Assembly (NCBI GenBank): GCA_021234155.1
Contig: JAJEKV010000397.1
Location: forward strand, 124,001 to 188,000
Length of the DNA: 64,000 nt
Origin: Isoetes taiwanensis
Taxonomy: Eukaryota; Streptophyta; Lycopodiopsida; Isoetales; Isoetaceae
Direction of reading: 5' to 3'
Below are positions 25,201-35,076 of the stretch, piece after piece; position 1 is the stretch's first letter, and the number at the start of each line of letters is the position of its first letter. The translations under genes and the position numbers were made by a program. The notes below the pieces were generated by a model. It did no database searches. It was not told the origin of the DNA and saw nothing but the letters and a program-made list of their open reading frames with translations.

Positions 25201-26150
25201 GCAGATGATGATGAGCAATTGGTGACCTTCAAAAGAATTTGTTGATGCCCCACGGACACCCCATTGAGCCTTGGCCAAAATTTATTATTCCGCTACACAT
25301 AGGCGATGAAAGTCTTGATGTGAATTAGGTGCTTCTTATTTTAATTGTCCCGGTCATCAACATAGATAGTGATTCGGAAGTTGAACTGCCACAAGATGTG
25401 TGTAGCTGTAATGTGAATACCACTGTTGGTAAAAAATTAGAACGTTTCCATGTCCTTGTCGATGTTGACCTGCTCTCCAAGGAGGTTCTAACAACAATTA
25501 GAGATGTGAAGGAGAGTTTGTGCAACAACCTACAGAAGATGAAGGATGCTTTAGAATGCCTTGAGATGCGATATCATTGAGGCATAGACATTCTTTTCAT
25601 GGACATATGAACCTGCTCAGAGGAGTTCTCATATGGCATGTGAATGCTCTAGATCGCATGGCAATTAAGCATCCTATAACTATGAAAGCATGAAGACATA
25701 TGAATTGTACATGTGTTTCTACTGTTGAAATATGGTTCTCTTGGCATTTATAAGAAGTCTCCCGCATGCCCTTCCTTGTTTTGTTGGTTTTGGCATGCCA
25801 AATACGCGTTATAATCCTTGTTGTCAATGTAATATATACATGGGTCTCTTTTGTCTACTCTCTTGTATCCGTAGCTTGGAGTGATACAGAGTATATATTT
25901 CTGAATTACATGGTCTATTATTGAATGTTTTTTTCCTCAATGGTTGGGTATTCAATGGTTAGAAATAAAAAGCCAAAAAATTGCACTTAGGCTAGACGAT
26001 AAGGTTGCACACAGACATAAACACAAAGCGAGATTCCCTTCACGCACCCCTGAAAGTATTTCTTCCGGATCAAGGGCGATCGAACGGAGACGATTGTGCC
26101 AAGTCAAGAATCCAGCACAAGGCACGCGAGAGCCGTCCATTTGAAAAGAG
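22206..26150. other. Unclassified spacer with scattered coding-like pieces
   Basis: A 16-A run at 22206-22221 and a 21-A run near 25011-25031 occur here. Plus-strand 25030-25180 reads VVCCVEAFLKAYIESRSASL followed by RDVRSIIFGRLDGI, and 25330-25575 reads KLERFHVLVDVDLLSKEVLT followed by LCNNLQKMKDALECLEMRY. These look like decayed protein-coding sequence, but I cannot name a family. No complete gene is seen. Confidence 0.4.
24535..25870 (+). repeat. Diverged direct repeat pair (24.54-24.80 and 25.66-25.86 kb)
   Basis: Both segments share, in order, GCATCCTATAACT, a CATATG phrase, ATGCCCTTCCTTGTTT/ATGTCCTTCCTTGTTT, a GTTGGTTTGGCA phrase, ATCCTTGTTGTCAATG and CATG(T/G)(G)TCTC near the end. Divergence and small indels are substantial, so the duplication is old. 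Confidence 0.55.
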
Positions 26151-26174
26151 AGCATTTCCCACCATTCCAGACAC

Positions 26175-26182
26175 TATAAATA
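26175..26182 (+). promoter_or_regulatory. TATA box of the histone H3 gene
   Basis: TATAAATA lies 62 bp before the H3 start codon, which leaves a short leader as expected for a replication-type histone gene. No exact plant histone octamer (CGCGGATC) was found upstream; TCCGGATCAAGGGCGATC at about 26064 is only loosely similar. Confidence 0.7.
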
Positions 26183-26189
26183 ACCCTAA

Positions 26190-26654
<465 letters not shown>

Positions 26655-26960
26655 GATCTGAATTTTTACCCCCCTTTCTAAAATGGTGTATTTATACACC
26701 ACCCAATGACGGATGTCTATAAGCTCTGAGATGAGTAGTGTGGTTTTTGTATTTATTTTTTAAATTTGCCTAATTTCTAAATGAATTTCATCTTAACCTT
26801 GTCAATGTCAAAGTAGCTTCTTGGTATATCCTATGCATTATCACTGGTTTATTTATCTTTACTTGTTATTTGAACCGTATATACCCCTTAACCCATGTAT
26901 AAGGGTCCCTGTGTGGTCAGAAAATTAGCTTTGTAATACTTCCATTTTCACGAAGAGGGC

Positions 26961-28409
26961 ATGGCGGTTCCGACTTGGGCTGTCAATACCTATCTGAATG
27001 GGATTAATAGAAACCCCTCTTTGAGCTGTGGGTCGATTTGTTCTTGCAGTTTGATAATAAAGTCTGATAATAAAGTCTGCGTATCCCTGGCCCCTTTGGG
27101 CTTCAGAGAAACAGGAAATAAACGGACTGTTTGGAGGGGGAAGTCATCTGTTACTCGGGCTGCATTAGTAAATGTTGGTGTTGTGGAGGCTACGAGACAG
27201 GATTTGCCTCCTTTGAAGGCTGAACTTCTCGTAAGTATTATTCATCTAAATTGACAGATTTGTATCTACTATTAAGAAGACACTTTGTTTTGCACAAAAA
27301 ACCTTAGCGACTGTTTTGGATAAATCGTTTCATAGGCATCTAAGAGCTTACGCGTTTTAAAAAAATTGACTTGTTCCAGAGTGTGGTGGCAGGCCTTGAT
27401 CGAGGCCTTCTTGCCAAGGAGGAGAATGTGAAGGCAGCAGATGAGGCTGCTCAGAAGCTTGAATCTGCAGGGGATGCTGTTCAATTTCCAGAAGACTTGG
27501 ATAAGCTACAAGGCCGATGGAGACTTGTGTACAGTAGTGCCTTTGCTTCAGGAAACCTTGGCGGTAGTAGGCCAGGTCCATCAACAAATCGTTTTCCACT
27601 TTCTCTTGGTCAGGTAAATGTTTAGCACTGTGGCTAAGATCAGTTCTGCAATATACGATCATGATGCATAATTGTCTTCTTTGACTTGTATGTTGTGGTA
27701 GGTTTACCAAGATATTGATGTTGTAAGCAAGGAATTTGACAACGTTGTAGATCTACGTATTGCAACTCCTTGGCCTCTTCCACCACTTGAAGTTAATGCT
27801 AGACTGGCTCATACCTTCGAAACCAAGGGTAAGATATGCAATCCCTGTTTTTTGTGCACTATGTAGTTCTTTGAACATGATCCTCTGGGGCTAATGATGA
27901 TCATCCAAGTATATTCGACAGCGATGAAGATGCATGTTAATCATATTCTTTACTTATGCATATTGCAACTCTCATGGTCTTTCCAGTAATTGAAGTCACT
28001 GCCTAATTTTGAGACCAAGATTAAATTGTACAATTCCAAAAGCTTTGTTGTTCTTTGCTGCATCATATTGGTATATTAAATAATTCAACCAGCAGAGCTT
28101 TCTTTGCAGAGAGCCAAGTTGACGATGCATTTTAATCTTCTGGGTTATACTTTTGTCATGTAATCCTCTGCTAAAATGTGTGCAGGCATATCAAGTATTA
28201 AGATTATCTTTGAGAAGACAACTATAAAGGCTGCTGGAGCTTTATCATCATTATCATTGCCTCCACTTGATCTTCCTCGGCTGCCAGACTTCCTAAGGCA
28301 GTCATCAGGCAGAACTGGATTTGGAGAGTTTGAAGTTACGTACATGGACTCTAATTTTCGGATAACCCGGGGTGATAGGGGAGAGCTTCGAGTCTTTGTT
28401 AGATCTTGA
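26961..28409 (+). CDS. FBN4: Fibrillin 4 (plastid-lipid-associated protein 6), four exons
   Basis: Exons 26961-27230, 27380-27613, 27702-27828 and 28186-28409 join in phase (0, 0, 1) to 284 codons plus stop; all introns (149, 88 and 357 nt) are GT-AG. This equals the roughly 284 residues of Arabidopsis FBN4/PAP6, also called harpin-binding protein 1 (length from memory). The first 80-90 residues are Ser/Arg-rich, fitting a chloroplast transit peptide. The PAP/fibrillin lipocalin-like domain follows: AGLDRGLLAKEE (94-105), KLQGRWRLVYSSAFASGNLG (132-151), the DVVSKEFDNVV strand in exon 3, IFEKTTIKAAG, and the C-terminal FRITRGDRGELRVFV with conserved Asp/Arg. FBN4 proteins act at plastoglobules and thylakoids and affect plastoquinone distribution. 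The start ATG is the first in frame; an upstream leader exon is not excluded. No breaks are seen, so the gene is probably functional. Confidence 0.9.
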
Positions 28410-29094
28410 GGTTTGCATCAATTAACCTGCATGTATTAATACAAATTTGATTGCCATTTTGGTTTGATAAATGTGTTTTGACTTGCGAATGTATGATTCT
28501 ACTGTATAGGCACTTCACAAACAGTGTCCTTTGTTGCTCAATTAACACACCAAATTTTGTTTTCAAGTATTGCTTGCCTGACTGGCCGAGTTGTTTGCAG
28601 CAATGGTTGGTTTTCTTAATTCAAGCCATTGATGTTAAAGGGCGTTGCCTTTACCATATAAAATGTATATGTTCTTTTATTGGTTTCTTTGTTGTTTGAA
28701 AGATAAAGCTTCAATTCAAGAAGACAGAAATTCCAGATGATGCTCCATGTCCAAAACAAGTGACGAGGATAATCATGCTACGTAATTGAATGCCGAAACG
28801 AAAATAATACAATGCCGACTAAAAGTCAGTATTTTATGCATTGTGACAATTTTAGAATCTCAAGTAGCCACCTCATGTCACTATATCATTATACAAGAAT
28901 TTAGCGCTGGGCTTTTGTTGTGGTGTGTATATAAGTACATTGTGTCCAACGGAGAAAATAGTGGGTGATATGATAATGATTTTGCGTGCCCCTGGGAATT
29001 GAACCAAGGTTGTTCCATGGGGACGTTGCCCACGGTGTAGAGGGAGCATCGGTGCCTGTAGGGGACCGGTGCTCCATCTACATCGTCGGCGTTG

Positions 29095-29097
<3 letters not shown>
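28410..29097. other. FBN4 3' flank and spacer
   Basis: This holds the FBN4 3' untranslated region (end not determined) and a spacer. At 28995-29005 the minus strand reads GGTTCAATTCC, a perfect-looking tRNA B-box, in the phrase running to 29097. No matching A-box was found at the right distance, so no SINE or tRNA is called. Confidence 0.5.

Positions 29098-29131
<34 letters not shown>
29098..29131 (+). repeat. T34 homopolymer at the left end of the Penelope-like element
   Basis: Thirty-four consecutive T immediately precede the CTTTAGGAAA sequence that begins the element. The same boundary in the second copy has only eight T (35077-35084), so the length is variable while the position is shared. 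Confidence 0.95.
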
Positions 29132-29598
29132 CTTTAGGAAAGTGTTGATTGGTCATATAAGTTACTTTTACCTACCCCTAGGAGCATATCCTCTAATGCT
29201 AAACTAAATAGAATCTCTATTGGTAAGGTATACCTTACTATGCAGACGAAACTTAAAATATCTGATTATAATTTAAAACTGTTAAGTCTATGGGTATATT
29301 TAGGTTATATTACACAAAACCGGATATTATTTCTTACCTTAATGTGTAGTGGTGAAGCATGGTAGCGTATAGCGGGATATCGGATCAAAGGGCGAATGAC
29401 CGGTAGGAACACCATTAAGGGCGTCCATTCCCAATGACCTTAGGTGAGAATTCTTGGCAGGATTTTTTTGGTGCCACATGCATGAGCTTTACTGTCCATA
29501 GATATTATGCTGCATAAGATTGCCTCGAGACCATAGAAGTTATGAGGAACTGACAGATATTTTTGACCTTCACACTTGTTTTCGTATTAGCTAGGCGA

Positions 29599-32500
29599 AT
29601 GGACTGGGACTCGGACCACGATAACTTTATCTCTTCCTCCGATCTTTGGCCTTAACATAGAATGCATTGAAAAGGAAATTCAGTGGTGCAAAGATAGTCT
29701 GGATTGCGGCCTTAGCAGTTGCCTGATGGATAAGGTTTATGATTCTCATGGACAGAAACGTAGTAAGGATGAATCGATTGATACTTTTAGCAAGAAAAAA
29801 CCCTCTGGAGATACAGTTCATAACAAGATCCAGCATGGTTCAGGACCTGGGGCTAATATCATTTCTGTTCCGGAAACACAAGATAATGAGGGCTTTATAT
29901 CAGAACATGACAACGATCAGGTATATTTCATAATAATTGCTTAAAGTTTGTGTATATTGTTCACTTCAGAATAAATGGCATGGAACTCCGGTTTCTCCAT
30001 TTATACGAGTAATCTGCTGTGTTCGAAATAGGCTTTGCCCATAAACATATTCTTTTGTGGTCTGTATCTTACCCTTGAGGTTTGTTATTTAGTTATGCAC
30101 TAAGCTATGCATAAGTTTGTCCATCAGTACAGTCGTATAACAGACTTAATACAGGGGCTGCATCTAGTGATAAGCCATATTTTGACTTTTTCCATCATAT
30201 CTGGAAATAAACATAGGCTGTTATTTCAGGTTTATACAATATGTCAATGAACACATACTCTTGCAAGATTAAGTGTACATTGTTTATGATTTTTGGAAAA
30301 AAGGATTGTTCTACATAAAGTAATGAGAAAAATGATTATATGTCTACATTATGACTTATTGGGCCAATCTATATATTTCGTGTTTATACGATCCAATGAG
30401 AACTATGGTTTGTTTTTATTACATAATATAATGAGAAAGATCTCCATTTAACATCTTAAGGTTCTGATTATTAATATAGCTGGCATGTATCATAAACGTC
30501 TTGAAAGACCATGTCGATCATAAAATGCTAAGTTCTAATTAAAGACCTGGGAGTACAAATGCATGCTGGGTCCACATAAGACATATATAACATAAGTTGC
30601 AGGGCCAAAGTACATGTATATGTTAGAAATCTTATGGCTAATGGCTCCACAAATTCTCTTTCCTTCTACAATGATTTTAAAGAATAAGTAATGTTTATTT
30701 GGCAATTAGATATGCATCTTGAGTTGTCAAGAGTTTCTTTGTGATGATATAGAAGTTGGAAGATACACTATGGTTTGTTCAAAGAAATTTTGTAAGAAAC
30801 TAAGGATTTAGAGTACCATCGAAGACTGCCTAGGCTTTGTATGGGTTGATCATGCTGAATAAGGATTGACTTATTCAGACGTTAATTCTAGCTAGGCTTT
30901 TGTCTAAAGCTAGGATTTGCCGGGTTTTTTTCTTGATACTTGAACTCACTAGTTTTACTGGTGATGCTCTTCTCCTTCAGTAAACAGGGGACTCTAGGCT
31001 TTGTTAATAAGAATTTTTGGGATTAACCATTACTGATCTGATATTCTAAATGATCATGTAACAGGATTATACAGAACTTTCGGATGATGAAGGATTTAAG
31101 ATGATTCTGCCCAAATGGAACAAAGAGCTTAGTGCTCTTGGATATGCTGATAGTAACATGGAATGCCCGTGCAACGCCGTACAAACCTTGATATGTTGCA
31201 TTAAAGATAAAAGGGTACACGAACACATACAAGTTCGAGAAAGTTTGAGGGGTCCTGGGGAGTTCTCATGCATCTCACACATGGGTTTCAGCGAATGGTT
31301 AAAACATGTCCCTGTCATTAACAGAAACAGTGACACCTTGGAGAATATTGTCAACTGTATTGACAACATGTATGAAGCTCTACCTGACCTTATTTACAAA
31401 TGGACTCAGGAGGAAGATAAGAGCAATAAGCAGTTTATTGCTGGCCTGACAGCACTTGAAAAAGCCAATGAAATCAAAAAATTAACATTTGAAGAGAGTC
31501 TTAATGTTGACATAGAGGAAGAAGAAGACCCACTTGGAGAAAACCTGCTCTCAGAAAAGGACAAGGAAACTCTTAAAAACAGGACCACAGGAGGTAATAA
31601 GATTGATAAGGATGATTTTAGCTTTAATTTGGCTAACTGTCACAGGTTCCCTATCATACCACAAAGGATCGTAGAAAGCTATTCAGTATTATACAATCAA
31701 GCCATTTGGAGATCTAAGAATTTTGGTGCATTAGCACCCATTACAGAAGAAGCATGGATTACCCTTGGAAATATTACCCCTGCTCAATTAGCTGCTGCTA
31801 GGGCTGCCGCCTACAAGATGGAAAAACTTGTCAAACAAGAGAGAGTCAAATTTCGGATAGATCACAGGTTTTTTGACAAGACGTGTGACAAAACAGAGTT
31901 TATATACATTAATCAGAAAGGGCACATGGCATACCCAGGCGAGACAAGAGGAGACTTCTATCTTAAACGAATTTGGAGAACATTCTGCCCGTATTTCAAA
32001 TGCATTTGTGAGCCTACTAGGGGTAATGTCAATACCAAAAAATGTAAGGATAATATGACATGGCTTGATCAGGCCATCTGGTATATGTTTAATAATCTTG
32101 ATGAAATTTACCCGGATATGACTGTTGCTGGCCAAATGGTTGCCTTCAGGACCTGCATCAAAACTACTCTGAAATCCAGTGTCATGGCCTTTCTTTCCTA
32201 TTTAGTAGCCAGACGTATGCTTATTGACATGGCACTCCAATCGGCAACAGACCCCTGGGCTGATTTTAAATTAAGCAGGCCTAAATGCATGCTTGTTGAC
32301 ATATGTGAGAAGACTATAAAACCCCAATCTTTCCTTAAGTCAAATGAAGGTTCTGCCAGCACTAGCAGTGGAAGAGTCAATAAGTATGGAAGAGCAGCCC
32401 CTAGGAATCGTACCAGCCACAGCAGCATGATCAGTGGACCACCTAGGATTACCATGGCACCTACAAAAGCTATTACCAGTGGCTCAGATAGTGAAACAGT

Positions 32501-32612
32501 GGAAGGGTTAAACACTCCCACCAATTTGGGACACTCAGTGACTAAAGGCAGCAAACCAGGGCTGGACAATTACAAGGATGGGACAGTGCAAAAACTTACG
32601 TATCACAAGTGA
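29599..32612 (+). CDS. Penelope-like element ORF1, spliced, unknown family
   Basis: Exon 1 (29599-29920) is acidic and Ser-rich and ends with NEGFISEHDNDQ; copy 2 begins it MDSDSDPDNFISSSDLERLN. Copy 1 has a 2-base deletion near 29642 that breaks the frame after SSSDL. A GT-AG intron at 29921-31064 joins in phase 0 to DYTELSDDEGFK (31065) and a 503-codon open stretch from Met 31101 to TGA 32612. Visible features are Cys-rich spots (ECPCNAVQTLICC near the start; CPYFKCICEPTRGNVNTKKC around residues 294-313), a helical middle with acidic stretches, and a Ser/Thr/Pro-rich basic tail after residue 410. I recognise no known domain; GIY-YIG residues are not evident. It is intact over 1.5 kb while the RT downstream is frameshifted, so it may be under separate constraint, or the decay may be chance. 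A candidate second intron is 32618-32868. Confidence 0.6.
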
Positions 32613-32869
32613 AACGGGTGAGTTAAATTTGATTTCATATATTAATACATACAAGAAATTAGGTATGAAATACTTATGTGCATGATTAAAAGTTAAAGTC
32701 TTACATGTTGTATATGTGATGAAAACAGAACACTGTTCTGAAAATCAAGGAGCTATCCATAAATATGCCACTCGGCCCATTACTACTCTCTATCCTACCA
32801 GAATGTAGAGAAGTTCTTTTGGTCTTAAGTATGTGTTTTAAATAACTTGGTTTAGTAATTTTTTTCAGA

Positions 32870-34926
32870 TTATTAAGAAGATGGTTAGGGATGGTCAGGG
32901 CAGATTGCACATAAGTACAAGTGCCGATAAAAACAAAAAGAAAATCATACACTGTACTTTTTTCTCCAAGATATTAGACAAGATTTGTATCCCACAGATC
33001 TTTGATGAAGTAATGACAGAAATCTTCCACTGCAATGGGGAACTCATGATGGCAGACATCATGTTTTCATGGAGATACTTAGGGACCTATGCTAAAAACC
33101 TTATCTGACATTTGCCCAAAATGATGAAACGGCCTGCCCATGTAAGAACCCACACCTTCAAACATTTATTGACCCAGCTGTGGGTCATATACGGACCACT
33201 GATGTGAATATTGTGAAGAATAAAGGACTTAGAAATTTATTCCGAAAGGGATTAAATAACATCCCGGATAGAAAATTAGTATGGAAGGAGCTTAAAGCGG
33301 AGATACAAAACATGAGTGATATCTTCTTTGAATTACACGGGTTTCAGTTTCCATTTCTCACTGATAATGATAAAGAAAGGGCTAAAGAGAGAATATGTTA
33401 CAGAATTAAGGAAGAAATAGATCTGGCCACTAAATCAGACAGTGATAAACTCTTCCCTTTGAGTGACCCAAGCATTATCCGAAATCTGGAATGGTTAAGG
33501 AAGAATCTATACATCTCAGGAGTAGATAAAGCTACAAATAATGCCTGCTTCATTTGTCCATTACATATTAGAAACAAAGCAATAGAAAGATTAAGCAGCA
33601 AGGATTTTGTATCTACAAATATTACAATCGAAACCGTGGTATCAAAAGTCAAGGCAGACATTGTGGATATCTTGGGCCAAATTGGTATCGAACACGAGAA
33701 GCTACCATACCTACTTGGGGTATACAAAGCCCATAAGAAGAATTATAGATGGATTACTAATGCCCATGGTACTATCTATCAGAGATTCTTCGATATTATT
33801 CTTTGGGTCCTCATTGACATACTTGAGAGGCATGGCCTGATATTTCTAAAATGCTATGTGCCAAGGTTAGTACTATTTTCCCTCACAGTGTCAATTCTAA
33901 TTGGATGGTTAATTCTGTTTATGATGTTATCATAAACCTTCCTAACAAGATCCATGAAGTGTATGTAGCAGACATAACTAAATGTTATGAAACAATCCCA
34001 CTACTTGGGGATAAGGGCATCTGCAAGATCATCACACTGGTTATAGAGGCAGCATGGAAATGGAACAAAAGCAAGCACCATAAAAATGAGATTTGGATAA
34101 AAAGGACTAAAGACAACAAATATGTTGCCAAGTGGTTTAAATATATTCCCACTAGTGAATGCTGGACCAGAATGGGATGTCAGACTTTTATTAATGCTAA
34201 TTGCTGGCTGTTAACAAACTGTTTCATCCACATGGGTAAAGATTCCTGGAGACAAGTCAGCGGGATCCCTATGGGATTCTCATGCAGTCCGTGTTGGTGT
34301 AACCTCTTTTTAGCTTGGTTCGAAATGAGCTTCATTAAAGAACTTGCAAAACAAGGCAGGTATAAAGAAATGGAAATGTTTAGACATGTATACAGATATA
34401 TGGATGATTTACTGGCCTTAAACTGCTCAGAAACTTTCTGGATAAGGCTACAATGGATACCAATAAAGGGGTATGGATCTATGACCTAGACAGTATAGAA
34501 ATTAAAGAAGAAACAGTGATGTCATATGGGACAGATAGTAAACATGCATATGGCCAAAAAGCTAACTTTCTTAATATGTGCATTGAGATTATTGGGAGAG
34601 CCAATGGGTCATACTGGTTGTATAAGTATGACAAGAGAGACGTTTTGCCATTTACTGCTTTGAAGTACATTCACGCCAGTAGTTGTCGGCCATATCATCA
34701 AGCTCGTAATGTTATCCTATCACAGATCATACCATTCATGTATGTTAACTCTTGTCCAGTTAAGGCAGGTTCAGATATTGTAAAACTGATACGACAATTT
34801 ATGGATAACGGTTTTGACCGCCATGGCCTGAAAAGCAGAGTGATCAAATATATTCAATGCAGCAACTTCCCTGGTATCAAGTATGACATTGAAGTATTAA
34901 AGCAAGAGATCTTCCACAATATTTGA
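32870..34926 (+). pseudogene. Penelope-like reverse transcriptase, three frameshifts
   Basis: The N-terminal part contains FFSKILDKICIPQIFDEVM. After a 1-base shift near 33100 comes NDETACPCKNPHLQTF, then DPAVGHIRTTDVNIVKNKGL with LRNLFRKG: a CxC pair followed by GHIxTxD. RT motifs follow: the fingers GVYKAHKKNYRWITNAHGTI (like the PK[IL]HK box), motif A VYVADITKCYETIP with the catalytic Asp, motif B' QVSGIPMGFSCSP, and motif C RYMDDLLAL with the Asp pair. The thumb region reads WLYKYDKRDVLPF and a C-terminal ARNVILSQIIPFMYV follows. Further frameshifts lie near 33847 and 34445. The protein ends at FHNI without a C-terminal GIY-YIG domain. The catalytic residues are intact, so loss of function comes from the shifts only. 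The enzyme would copy element RNA into DNA at chromosome ends or nicks. Confidence 0.75.
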
Positions 34927-34996
34927 GGTAATACTTTTAAGTTTTATAAAGATTCGAGTGGCTAGGCTGTTGCTAAAGGGAGTGGTCTGACCTCAA

Positions 34997-35033
34997 CTGT
35001 AATGGTAGGGGTCAGCCCTCCCTATAATTACAG
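34997..35033 (+). other. RNA hairpin in the 3' tail of the Penelope-like element
   Basis: CTGTAAT (34997-35003) pairs perfectly with ATTACAG (35027-35033); inside, AGGG (35007-35010) pairs with CCCT (35016-35019) around a GTCAG loop, with GG/CC pairs below. It lies 70 nt after the RT stop and 44 nt before the next copy, where a 3' recognition hairpin for the RT would be expected. It lacks the CTGATGA/GAAA core of a hammerhead ribozyme. Confidence 0.5.
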
Positions 35034-35076
35034 AATTTTAAAGAGGTCTTAACATTTCCTTCGGGAGGTGGTAGGG

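Larger units (their letters stand above)
29132..35076 (+). mobile_element. Penelope-like retroelement, copy 1
   Basis: About 5.9 kb on the plus strand: a 470-bp leader, an acidic first coding exon (29599-29920), a 1.14-kb intron, a long ORF1 exon (31065-32612), a reverse transcriptase region (32870-34926) and a short 3' tail with a hairpin. It is followed directly by a second start of the same element at 35077, so the two stand head to tail, a layout typical of Penelope-like elements. The boundaries are defined by the repeat: CTTTAGGAAA...TTGATTGGTCATATAAG occurs at both starts. No TG...CA-bounded LTR, primer-binding site, integrase or protease is seen. I also see no GIY-YIG endonuclease domain, so the clade within Penelope-like elements is open. 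Confidence 0.75.

Noticed and set aside
28985-29097. tRNA gene or SINE on the minus strand (GGTTCAATTCC B-box)
   Set aside because: No A-box at tRNA spacing and no cloverleaf could be built.
29132-29600. Hammerhead ribozyme in the Penelope-like leader or 3' tail
   Set aside because: GAAAC and GTC-type pieces occur, but no CTGATGA core with compatible stems was found on either strand.
33864-33889. Mini-intron GTTAGT...CACAG in the RT
   Set aside because: At about 26 nt it is far shorter than plant introns; a single-base frameshift near 33847 explains the frame change.
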